DNA of 64,000 nucleotides from Rhizobium anhuiense. GTDB taxonomy: Bacteria > Pseudomonadota > Alphaproteobacteria > Rhizobiales > Rhizobiaceae. The notes under the pieces were generated by a model. The model saw only the letters and a program-made list of their open reading frames with translations, was not told the origin of the DNA and ran no database searches. This document shows positions 52,118 through 59,641 of this stretch, one piece after another (the first letter of the stretch is position 1; each line of letters opens with the position of its first letter). The stretch lies in NCBI RefSeq assembly GCF_003985145.1, contig NZ_ML133538.1, positions 17,424-81,423 on the forward strand. The letters run 5' to 3'. The position numbers and the translations under genes are program-made.

Positions 52118-53593
52118 ATGATGAGTAAAGATCTGTCCCAGCTCCTCCTGACGCCTGCCGAAATGGCTGCCGTCGATGCCGCTGCTGCCGCATCCGGCAT
52201 CGATTCCTTCGGCCTGATGGAGAAGGCGGGTGCCGCGGTTGCAGCTGCCGCGCTGCGACGTCATCCCGACGCTTTTCGTTTCGTCGTGCTTTGCGGTCCC
52301 GGCAACAATGGCGGCGACGCCTATGTCGCGGCACGACATCTGCAGCAAAGCGGAGCGGCGGTGGCGCTGTTCCATCTGGGTGATCCCGCGAAGCTGAAGG
52401 GCGATGCCGCCCGTGCCCGAGCCGGCTGCGCGCTTAAGGGACTGGAACTCGGCATCTACCAACCCGAAACCGGCGATGTCGTTATCGACGGTCTGTTTGG
52501 GGCGGGGCTCGGCCGCGAGGTCCCGGTCGAAGTGCGCGCGCTGATCGGACGCGTCACCGCGGCCGGTCGTCCGGTGCTCGCCATCGATCTGCCCTCCGGC
52601 CTCGATGGCCGCACCGGCAAGGTGCTGGGGGCTGCCTTCCAGGCCTGCAGCACCGTCACCTTCATGACGCGTAAGCCCGGCCATCTGCTGATGCCGGGCC
52701 GGGAGCTTTGTAATGAATTGGAGGTTTTCGATATCGGCATTCCCGCCCGCATCATCCGCGCTGAGGCTGCCGGTCTTATCGCCGAGAACACGCCCGATGC
52801 CTGGAAGGGTCTGCTGCCGGCCGAGCAGCTGGAAACCCACAAATACAAGCGCGGTCATCTGGTCGTGTTCTCGGGCGAGGCGGACAAGACGGGTGCTGCG
52901 CGCATGTCGGCGACCGCGGGCCTGAAGGCCGGCGCCGGCCTGGTCACGATCGCCGCTCCCCGCGCGGCGATCTCCGCCAATGCGGCGCATCTCACCGCCG
53001 TCATGCTGCATGCCATCGACGACGAGGTCGACCTCGGCGGCTGGCTCACCGACAAGCGGCTGCAGACTTTCGTTCTCGGCCCCGGGTTTGGCATCGGCGC
53101 CAGGGCGCGCGGCTTCGTCTCCGCTCTTGCCGATCGCCATCTGGTGCTCGATGCCGACGGCATCTCCTCGTTCAAGGACGATCCGCAACAATTGTTTGAT
53201 CTTTTCCGCGGTGAGCCGCGTCTGGTGCTGACGCCGCACGAGGGTGAATTCGCGCGGCTCTTTCCCGATATCGGCAGCGATGATGCGCTCGGCAAGGTGG
53301 ACAAGGCTGTCGCTGCTGCCCGCCGCGCCAATGCAGCGATCGTTTACAAGGGGGCCGATACTGTCATCGCCGCGCCGGATGGACGTGCGCTCATCAATAC
53401 CAATGCCCCGGTCTGGCTTGCCACCGCCGGTTCCGGCGATGTGCTCGCCGGCATCATCGGCGGATTGCTCGCCCAGGGCTTGCCGACCTTCGAGGCCGCG
53501 GCGGCCGGCGTCTGGCTGCATGGCGAGGCCGGCCAACGCGCCGGCAAGGGGTTGACGGCGGAGGAGCTTGCCACCCACGTCTTGCCGCTTTAG
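52118..53593 (+). CDS. nnr: Bifunctional NAD(P)H-hydrate epimerase / ADP-dependent dehydratase
   Basis: The 491-residue protein repairs hydrated NAD(P)H. The N-terminal YjeF epimerase domain shows CGPGNNGGDAYVAARHL at about 62-78 and DGLFGAGLGREV. The C-terminal ADP-dependent dehydratase shows KYKRGHLVVFSGEADKTGAARM and the nucleotide-binding LATAGSGDVLAGIIGGLLAQG. The start is placed at the ATG at 52118 (MMSKDLSQLLL), since the further in-frame TTG at 52109 has no better ribosome site. Confidence 0.92.
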   Translation: MMSKDLSQLLLTPAEMAAVDAAAAASGIDSFGLMEKAGAAVAAAALRRHPDAFRFVVLCGPGNNGGDAYVAARHLQQSGAAVALFHLGDPAKLKGDAARARAGCALKGLELGIYQPETGDVVIDGLFGAGLGREVPVEVRALIGRVTAAGRPVLAIDLPSGLDGRTGKVLGAAFQACSTVTFMTRKPGHLLMPGRELCNELEVFDIGIPARIIRAEAAGLIAENTPDAWKGLLPAEQLETHKYKRGHLVVFSGEADKTGAARMSATAGLKAGAGLVTIAAPRAAISANAAHLTAVMLHAIDDEVDLGGWLTDKRLQTFVLGPGFGIGARARGFVSALADRHLVLDADGISSFKDDPQQLFDLFRGEPRLVLTPHEGEFARLFPDIGSDDALGKVDKAVAAARRANAAIVYKGADTVIAAPDGRALINTNAPVWLATAGSGDVLAGIIGGLLAQGLPTFEAAAAGVWLHGEAGQRAGKGLTAEELATHVLPL

Positions 53594-53656
53594 CCCGCCC
53601 GATGCTTCAGCTTCGGGCCGCCGGTGCTTTGAGCCCCGGGCCAAGTCTCACCAAGC

Positions 53657-54463
53657 TTATTTCGCCAGCGCTTGCTGCAGGGCGATCGCTCCGTGTGGCG
53701 CATTGACCTTACCCTCATGGATCATGAAGGCGAAGACGTCGCGCGGCTCGGTCTTCACTTTGCGATCGGCATCGATCAGCGGCAGGTCATCGGGGATCTT
53801 GCCTTCGGCCCAGGTCTCCAGTCGCTTTGCCCAGGCCTTCAGCTCCTTGTCCGGATAGCAGGTGGCAATATCGTCCGATCCCTTCTGCAGCCTGGCATAG
53901 ACGAAATCCGCCGTGACGTCGGCGATCATCGGATATTCGAAATGTTCGGCACAAACAGGCGCCACCCCATATTTCGCCAGCAGGCCCACGAATTCCGGCA
54001 CCTTGAAGGAATCGTGCCGCACCTCGACCACGTGGCGCAGCGCCAGCCCGTCCTGTTTTGCCGGCAGCAGCTTCAGGAAGGCCTCGAAATCTTCCGGATC
54101 GAACTTCTTCGTCGGCGCAAATTGCCAGAGCAGCGGCCCAAGATGATCGCCGAGTTCGCTGATACCCGATGTCAGGAACCGCTCCATCGATTCACCGGCT
54201 TCGGCAAGCACCCGCCGATTGGTGACGAAACGCGTCGCCTTCAGCGAAAAGATGAAGCCATCGGGCACGTCTGCCGCCCATTTGGCGAAGACTGCAGGCT
54301 TCTGGGTGCTGTAATAGGTGCCGTTGACCTCGATGACCTTCAGCTGGCGGCTGGCATAATTCAACTCGTCTTTCTGTTTCAGGTCATCAGGAAAGAAATG
54401 CCCGCGCCAGGGCTCGAAGGTCCAGCCGCCGATGCCGGTGCGGATAGTGCCGGATTTCGTCAT
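53657..54463 (-). CDS. DUF72-family protein
   Basis: The 268-residue protein begins IRTGIGGWTFEPWRGHFFPD and contains YASRQLKVIEVNGTYYSTQK and the conserved late ICAEHFEYPMIADVTADFVYARL-like region, features of the DUF72 (YecE) TIM-barrel family. Molecular function is not established. No signal peptide is visible. It lies 24 bases before the GNAT gene on the same strand downstream of uvrA. Confidence 0.85.
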   Translation of the reverse strand: MTKSGTIRTGIGGWTFEPWRGHFFPDDLKQKDELNYASRQLKVIEVNGTYYSTQKPAVFAKWAADVPDGFIFSLKATRFVTNRRVLAEAGESMERFLTSGISELGDHLGPLLWQFAPTKKFDPEDFEAFLKLLPAKQDGLALRHVVEVRHDSFKVPEFVGLLAKYGVAPVCAEHFEYPMIADVTADFVYARLQKGSDDIATCYPDKELKAWAKRLETWAEGKIPDDLPLIDADRKVKTEPRDVFAFMIHEGKVNAPHGAIALQQALAK

Positions 54464-54487
54464 GTCGTCCTCCCCGTTGGCAGCCGC

Positions 54488-54949
54488 TCAGGCCGCATCG
54501 ATTTCTTTCGTCATGTCGACGAGCGTCCATCCTGGCCGATAAGGGCTCGGCCGACGACCCGTTTCCTGAAAACCGAAGGCGCGATAGAGCGCGATGTTCC
54601 GCTCCATCCGCGCATTCGTGTAGAGCCGGATTTCCGGCACTGCCCATTCCCGCGCCTTGCCCTCCAGCCAGCGCAGCATCGCCAACCCGTGCCCGCCGCC
54701 CTGAAAGGCCGGCGAGACCGCGATGCTGAACAGCATGAGGTGATCGGAATGCTGCTCGACCACCACCAGGCCGGCCGTTTCGTCGCCGACCTCGCGCAGC
54801 CAGACCTCGCCGCGTTCGATGCGCGGCGCGTAATCCTCCGTCACCGGGATCGGCGCAGCGCCGAAGAGTTCGGTATAGGGCCGATAGGCGGCAGCTGTCA
54901 GCGTCGCGATCATTTCCAGATCATCGGGCGACGCTGGCCTCATCGTCAT
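54488..54949 (-). CDS. GNAT-family N-acetyltransferase
   Basis: The 153-residue protein has a typical GNAT fold: an N-terminal helix pair, a beta strand with LMLFSIAVSPAFQGGGHGLAML that contains the acetyl-CoA pyrophosphate loop (QGGGHG), and ALYRAFGFQETGRR near the C-terminus. The acceptor is unknown. Its start overlaps the uvrA stop by four bases, so it is translationally coupled to uvrA. Confidence 0.88.
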   Translation of the reverse strand: MTMRPASPDDLEMIATLTAAAYRPYTELFGAAPIPVTEDYAPRIERGEVWLREVGDETAGLVVVEQHSDHLMLFSIAVSPAFQGGGHGLAMLRWLEGKAREWAVPEIRLYTNARMERNIALYRAFGFQETGRRPSPYRPGWTLVDMTKEIDAA

Positions 54950-57867
54950 TCCGCCGCAACCGCCTTCTTCGCCGGCCGCCGTTCCAGCAATTCCTTCAGG
55001 AAGTGTCCGGTATAGGAGCGCTTTTCCTTGACGATCGCTTCCGGCGTGCCGGTCGCGACGATCTCGCCGCCGCCATCGCCGCCTTCGGGGCCGAAATCGA
55101 GCACCCAGTCGGCGGTCTTGATGACTTCGAGATTGTGCTCGATCACCACCACCGAATTGCCCTGGTTGACCAGTTCGTGCAGCATTTCGAGCAGCTTGGC
55201 CACGTCGTGGAAATGCAGGCCGGTCGTCGGCTCGTCGAGAATGTAGAGCGTGCGTCCCGTCGAGCGTTTCGACAGTTCCTTGGCAAGCTTGACGCGCTGC
55301 GCTTCGCCGCCCGAGAGCGTATTGGCCTGCTGGCCGACCTTGATGTAACCGAGGCCGACATCCTTCAGCGATTGCAGCTTGTCGCGCACGGCGGGCACCG
55401 CCGCGAAGAAATCGACGCCTTCCTCCACCGTCATGTCGAGCACGTCGGCGATCGACTTGTGCTTGAAGGTGACGTCGAGCGTCTCTCTGTTGTAACGCTT
55501 GCCATGGCAGACATCGCAGGTGACGTAGACATCGGGCAGGAAGTGCATCTCGATCTTGATGACGCCGTCGCCCTGGCAGGCCTCGCAGCGTCCGCCCTTG
55601 ACGTTGAAGGAGAAGCGGCCCGGCTGGTAGCCGCGGGCCTTTGCCTCCGGCAGGCCGGCGAACCAGTCGCGGATCGGCGTGAAGGCGCCGGTATAGGTCG
55701 CCGGGTTCGAGCGCGGCGTGCGGCCGATCGGCGACTGGTCGATGTCGATCACCTTGTCGATATGCTCGAAACCGTCGATGCGGTCGTGATCGGCCGGGTT
55801 TTCACGTGCGCCCATGACGCGGCGCGCTGCCGACTTATAGAGCGTTTCGATCAGGAAGGTGGACTTGCCGCCGCCGGAAACACCGGTCACCGCCGTGAAC
55901 ACCCCGAGCGGGATCGATGCCGTGACGTTCTTCAGATTGTTGCCGCGCGCGCCGACCACCTTGATCTCGCGGCCCTTTTTCGGCTTGCGGCGTTCATCGG
56001 GAACGGGAACGCCGAGTTCGCCCGAGAGATATTTGCCGGTCAGCGAGTTCGGACTGTCCATGATGTCCTGCGGTGTGCCATGGGCGATGACCTGGCCGCC
56101 GTGAATGCCGGCAGCCGGGCCGATGTCGACCACGTCGTCGGCCGTCAGGATCGCATCCTCGTCATGTTCGACGACGATGACGGTGTTGCCGATGTCGCGC
56201 AGGTGCTTCAGCGTGTCGAGCAGCCGGGCATTGTCTCGCTGATGCAGGCCGATCGACGGCTCGTCGAGCACGTAGAGCACGCCTGTCAGCCCTGAGCCGA
56301 TCTGCGAGGCAAGCCGGATGCGTTGGCTCTCGCCGCCCGACAGCGTGCCGGAATTGCGCGACAGGCTCAGATATTCCAGGCCGACATCGTTGAGGAAGCG
56401 CAGCCGGTCGCGGATTTCCTTGAGGATGCGCACGGCGATCTCGTTCTGCTTGGCATTGAAGCTTGCCGGCAGCGCCTCGAACCAGTCGCGGGCGACGCGG
56501 ATCGACATCCCGGTCACTTCGCCGATATGCAGCGTGTCGATCTTCACCGCCAAGGCCTCAGGCTTCAGGCGGAATCCGTTGCAGGAAGGGCATGGGGCGG
56601 CCGACATGAAGCGCTCGATATCCTCGCGCGCCCAGGCGGAATCGGTCTCCTTCCAGCGGCGCTCGAGATTGGTGATGATGCCCTCGAAATTCTTCTGCGT
56701 CGTGTAGGAACGGGCGCCATCGGCATAATGGAATTCGATCTTGTCGTTGGTGCCGTTGAGGATAACGTCCTTGGCCTCGTCGGAAAGCTCGTTCCAGCGG
56801 GTGCCGAGCTTGAAGCCGTAATGTTTGCCGAGCGCTTCCAGCGTCTGATTGTAATAGGGCGAGGTCGACTTCGCCCAGGGCGCGATCGCCCCGTCGCGCA
56901 GCGTCCGTTCGGGTTCGGGCACGATCAGGTCCGGATCGATTTTCTGCTGGGCGCCGAGGCCGTCGCAGGTCGGGCAGGCGCCGAAGGGATTGTTGAAGGA
57001 AAACAGCCGCGGCTCGATCTCGGGAATGGTGAAGCCCGAGACAGGGCAGGCGAACTTCTCCGAAAACAGCACGCGTTCATGCGTCTCGTTCAGCGACTTG
57101 TTGGCCGAGCCGCCGGCCGACGTCTCTTCCGGCGGCAGCGGCTTGTCGGCGAATTCGGCGACCGCCAGCCCGTCGGCAAGCTTCAGGCAGGTCTCCAGGC
57201 TGTCCGCCAGACGCGCCGAGACATCCGAGCGCACGACGATGCGGTCGACCACCACGTCGATGTCATGCTTGTATTTCTTGTCGAGCACCGGCGCCTCGGC
57301 GATCTCGTAGAACTGGCCGTCGACCTTGACGCGCTGGAAGCCCTTCTTCATCAGCTCGGCCAGTTCCTTCTTGTATTCGCCCTTGCGTCCGCGCACGAGC
57401 GGCGCAAGAATATAAAGACGGGTGCCCTCGCCGAAATCGAGGATGCGGTCGACCATCTGGCTGACGGTCTGGCTCTCGATCGGCAGACCGGTCGCCGGCG
57501 AATAGGGAACGCCGACGCGGGCAAAGAGCAGGCGCATATAGTCGTAGATCTCGGTGACGGTGCCGACCGTCGAGCGCGGATTGCGCGAGGTGGTCTTCTG
57601 CTCGATCGAGATCGCCGGCGACAGCCCGTCGATCTGGTCGACGTCGGGCTTCTGCATCATTTCGAGGAACTGCCGGGCATAGGCCGACAGGCTCTCGACA
57701 TAACGCCGCTGGCCTTCGGCGTAGATCGTGTCGAAGGCGAGCGAGGATTTGCCGGACCCTGAAAGCCCGGTCATGACGATTAGCTTGTTACGCGGCAGAT
57801 CGAGATCGATGCTCTTGAGATTATGCTCGCGCGCGCCGCGGATGGAGATCGTCTTCAGTTCGCTCAT
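54946..57867 (-). CDS. uvrA: Excinuclease ABC subunit A
   Basis: The 973-residue DNA damage sensor of nucleotide excision repair has two ABC ATPase modules (Walker A GLSGSGKSSLAF near residue 33 and GVSGGGKSTFL near 665), signatures LSGGESQRIRLA and LSGGEAQRVKLA, and zinc-finger cysteines in CPVSGFTIPE...CPTC and CEACQGDG...CDVC. It is divergent from ssb, and the intergenic SOS box supports LexA control, which is well known for alphaproteobacterial uvrA. Confidence 0.97.
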   Translation of the reverse strand: MSELKTISIRGAREHNLKSIDLDLPRNKLIVMTGLSGSGKSSLAFDTIYAEGQRRYVESLSAYARQFLEMMQKPDVDQIDGLSPAISIEQKTTSRNPRSTVGTVTEIYDYMRLLFARVGVPYSPATGLPIESQTVSQMVDRILDFGEGTRLYILAPLVRGRKGEYKKELAELMKKGFQRVKVDGQFYEIAEAPVLDKKYKHDIDVVVDRIVVRSDVSARLADSLETCLKLADGLAVAEFADKPLPPEETSAGGSANKSLNETHERVLFSEKFACPVSGFTIPEIEPRLFSFNNPFGACPTCDGLGAQQKIDPDLIVPEPERTLRDGAIAPWAKSTSPYYNQTLEALGKHYGFKLGTRWNELSDEAKDVILNGTNDKIEFHYADGARSYTTQKNFEGIITNLERRWKETDSAWAREDIERFMSAAPCPSCNGFRLKPEALAVKIDTLHIGEVTGMSIRVARDWFEALPASFNAKQNEIAVRILKEIRDRLRFLNDVGLEYLSLSRNSGTLSGGESQRIRLASQIGSGLTGVLYVLDEPSIGLHQRDNARLLDTLKHLRDIGNTVIVVEHDEDAILTADDVVDIGPAAGIHGGQVIAHGTPQDIMDSPNSLTGKYLSGELGVPVPDERRKPKKGREIKVVGARGNNLKNVTASIPLGVFTAVTGVSGGGKSTFLIETLYKSAARRVMGARENPADHDRIDGFEHIDKVIDIDQSPIGRTPRSNPATYTGAFTPIRDWFAGLPEAKARGYQPGRFSFNVKGGRCEACQGDGVIKIEMHFLPDVYVTCDVCHGKRYNRETLDVTFKHKSIADVLDMTVEEGVDFFAAVPAVRDKLQSLKDVGLGYIKVGQQANTLSGGEAQRVKLAKELSKRSTGRTLYILDEPTTGLHFHDVAKLLEMLHELVNQGNSVVVIEHNLEVIKTADWVLDFGPEGGDGGGEIVATGTPEAIVKEKRSYTGHFLKELLERRPAKKAVAAE

Positions 57868-57966
57868 CGTCTCTGCTTTGGTTTTCTGGATAACAGCCCT
57901 TATTTAGTGATGCCGACGGGCGAGTCGAGGCTGAATATCCGGGAAGGCTCAAGGTTTTCGATTCTG

Positions 57967-57995
57967 TTGACAGGATCATACGGATAAACTAGAAC
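57967..57995 (+). promoter_or_regulatory. Candidate ssb promoter overlapping the SOS box
   Basis: TTGACA at 57967-57972 and TAGAAC at 57990-57995 are 17 bases apart. The -10 overlaps the first GAAC of the SOS box, so LexA could block ssb as well as uvrA. Confidence 0.5.
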
Positions 57996-58006
57996 AAATA
58001 AAGAAC
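57992..58006. promoter_or_regulatory. LexA (SOS) box, alphaproteobacterial type
   Basis: GAAC-AAATAAA-GAAC is the reverse complement of GTTC-N7-GTTC, the direct-repeat LexA site of alphaproteobacteria. Read toward uvrA it is in the canonical orientation, 125 bases before the start. It lies between uvrA and ssb. Confidence 0.88.
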
Positions 58007-58150
58007 AAAATTCCTGATGAATGCATGCGGCTTTCTGATGGATAAACATGTGGATTAAATGCCGCCCATGCGCATCGGCGGTCCGTGATGGTTTAAGGTG
58101 CGCCGATCGATTAAACGCCGCCGGGCAGGGCGGCAGGCAGGGTGAGAAGT

Positions 58151-58669
58151 ATGGCTGGTAGCGTGAATAAGGTAATTCTGGTTGGAAACGTGGGTGCAGA
58201 CCCCGAAATCCGCCGCACTCAGGATGGCCGGCCGATCGCCAATCTTCGTATCGCGACCTCGGAGACCTGGCGCGACCGCAATTCCGGCGAGCGCCGTGAA
58301 AAGACCGAATGGCACACTGTCGTCGTCTTCAACGAAGGCCTCTGCAAGGTTGTCGAACAATATGTGAAGAAGGGCGCCAAGCTCTATATCGAAGGCCAGC
58401 TGCAGACCCGCAAGTGGCAGGACCAGCAGGGCCAGGACCGCTACAGCACCGAAGTGGTGCTACAGGGCTTCAGTTCGACGCTGACGATGCTCGACGGCCG
58501 CGGCGATGGCGGCGGTGCCAGCTCCGGCTTCGGCGGCGGCCGCGGCGGCAGCGGCGGCAACGATTATGGCGACGACTACGGCGCGCCGGCTCCCTCTTCA
58601 TCCCCGAGCCGCGGCGGCGCTGGCGGCGGCAATTTCTCGCGGGATCTCGACGACGACATCCCGTTCTGA
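58151..58669 (+). CDS. ssb: Single-stranded DNA-binding protein
   Basis: The 172-residue protein has the OB-fold (SVNKVILVGNVGADPEIRRT, ETWRDRNSGERREKTEWHTV) over residues 1-112, a Gly/Ser/Asp-rich linker, and the acidic C-terminal tip DLDDDIPF that recruits repair and replication enzymes. The ATG at 58151 is preferred to an upstream GTG at 58142 because it matches the family start. A terminator follows. Confidence 0.95.
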   Translation: MAGSVNKVILVGNVGADPEIRRTQDGRPIANLRIATSETWRDRNSGERREKTEWHTVVVFNEGLCKVVEQYVKKGAKLYIEGQLQTRKWQDQQGQDRYSTEVVLQGFSSTLTMLDGRGDGGGASSGFGGGRGGSGGNDYGDDYGAPAPSSSPSRGGAGGGNFSRDLDDDIPF

Positions 58670-58701
58670 TCGCGAGCCTTCCTGGGCTAGTGAAAGACCT
58701 G

Positions 58702-58738
58702 AGAGCATGATGCCTTTGACGGCGTCATGCTCTTTTTC
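58702..58738 (+). terminator. Intrinsic terminator after ssb
   Basis: GAGCATGA at 58703-58710 pairs with TCATGCTC at 58725-58732, followed by TTTTT. The loop holds a weaker inner stem. Confidence 0.88.
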
Positions 58739-58756
58739 TTTGATTTCTAGCCCTTC

Positions 58757-59404
58757 TCAGTGCGGCGTCGCGCTGATCAGATTGAGCGCCGATTTCGCGC
58801 CATCGACGACGAATTGGGCGGCGAGGGCGGCGAGGATGACGCCGAGAAGCCGTGTCAGGATCGCCCGGCCGGTGACGCCGAGGAAACGGTCCAGCCGTTC
58901 GGCGACGAGCAGCATGAGGAAGGTCAGCAGCAGATTGGCAGCAAGAACGCCGATCAGTTGCGCTTTTCCGACGGAGGTGGCGAGCGTTCCAGCAAGCAGG
59001 ATCGTCGCCGAGATCGCGCCCGGGCCGGCAATCAGCGGCAAGGCGAGGGGAAAGACGGCGATATTTTCGATGTGATCCTTGGTGATTGCCACCTCGGTGG
59101 CCTTCTCCTTGCGGTCCTGGCGCTTCTCGAACACCATCTCGAAGGCGATCCAGAACAAGAGCAGCCCGCCGGCGATGCGGAAGGCGCCGATCGAAATCCC
59201 CAGCACGCTGAGCACGCCGGCGCCAAACAGCGCGAAGACGGCGAGAATGATGAAGGCGATGGTCGAGCCACGCAGCGCTACCTGTGTGCGCTCACTGCGG
59301 CTCATGCCTGTCGTCAGGCCCAGAAAGATCGGTGCGAGACCGGGCGGATCGATGGTGACGAGCAGCGTCGTGAAGGCGTTGATCAATTGGTCGGCGCTTG
59401 CCAT
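58757..59404 (-). CDS. MarC-family membrane protein
   Basis: The 215-residue protein has six hydrophobic segments and the family hallmarks LLVTIDPPGLAPIFLGLT at about 12-29 and PLALPLIAGPGAISATILL in the middle. MarC was once linked to multidrug resistance but the function remains undefined. The ATG at 59404 has GGAGAG upstream; a longer frame to 59431 lacks support. It converges on ssb and is divergent from gyrA. Confidence 0.9.
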   Translation of the reverse strand: MASADQLINAFTTLLVTIDPPGLAPIFLGLTTGMSRSERTQVALRGSTIAFIILAVFALFGAGVLSVLGISIGAFRIAGGLLLFWIAFEMVFEKRQDRKEKATEVAITKDHIENIAVFPLALPLIAGPGAISATILLAGTLATSVGKAQLIGVLAANLLLTFLMLLVAERLDRFLGVTGRAILTRLLGVILAALAAQFVVDGAKSALNLISATPH

Positions 59405-59548
59405 CGTCTCTCCGGAACCCCATATAGTCACTTGGTTTTTATGATTGTGAAGCGGGGATTCCGATTTGGCAAATTTCCCGCGGCGGCCGGGGGCGGATTT
59501 GTCCGGTCCGGCCGCGCAACTTATATGTTTTACCCTCTTTAAGCCGCA

Positions 59549-59596
59549 AAAGCCTGTTCAAAACGCGCTGTGAAAATTGGCGTGGGAACAGGCTTT
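59549..59596. repeat. Inverted repeat overlapping the gyrA promoter
   Basis: AAAGCCTGTTC at 59549-59559 and GAACAGGCTTT at 59586-59596 are perfect inverse complements, 26 bases apart. The right arm lies in the spacer of the predicted gyrA promoter, so it is a DNA-level site (operator or cruciform) rather than a leader hairpin. Confidence 0.65.
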
Positions 59597-59606
59597 CCGC
59601 TATAAA
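59577..59606 (+). promoter_or_regulatory. Candidate gyrA promoter
   Basis: TTGGCG at 59577-59582 and TATAAA at 59601-59606 are 18 bases apart, a good -10 with a moderate -35. The predicted start of transcription is about 30 bases before the gyrA start. Confidence 0.55.
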
Positions 59607-59641
59607 TCTTCAAGTGATTCTAGAAGAGATCGTGATCTGTT

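Noticed and set aside
58055..58360. Minus-strand frame in the uvrA-ssb gap extending into ssb
   Set aside because: It is mostly antisense to the ssb OB-fold and lacks a start signal.
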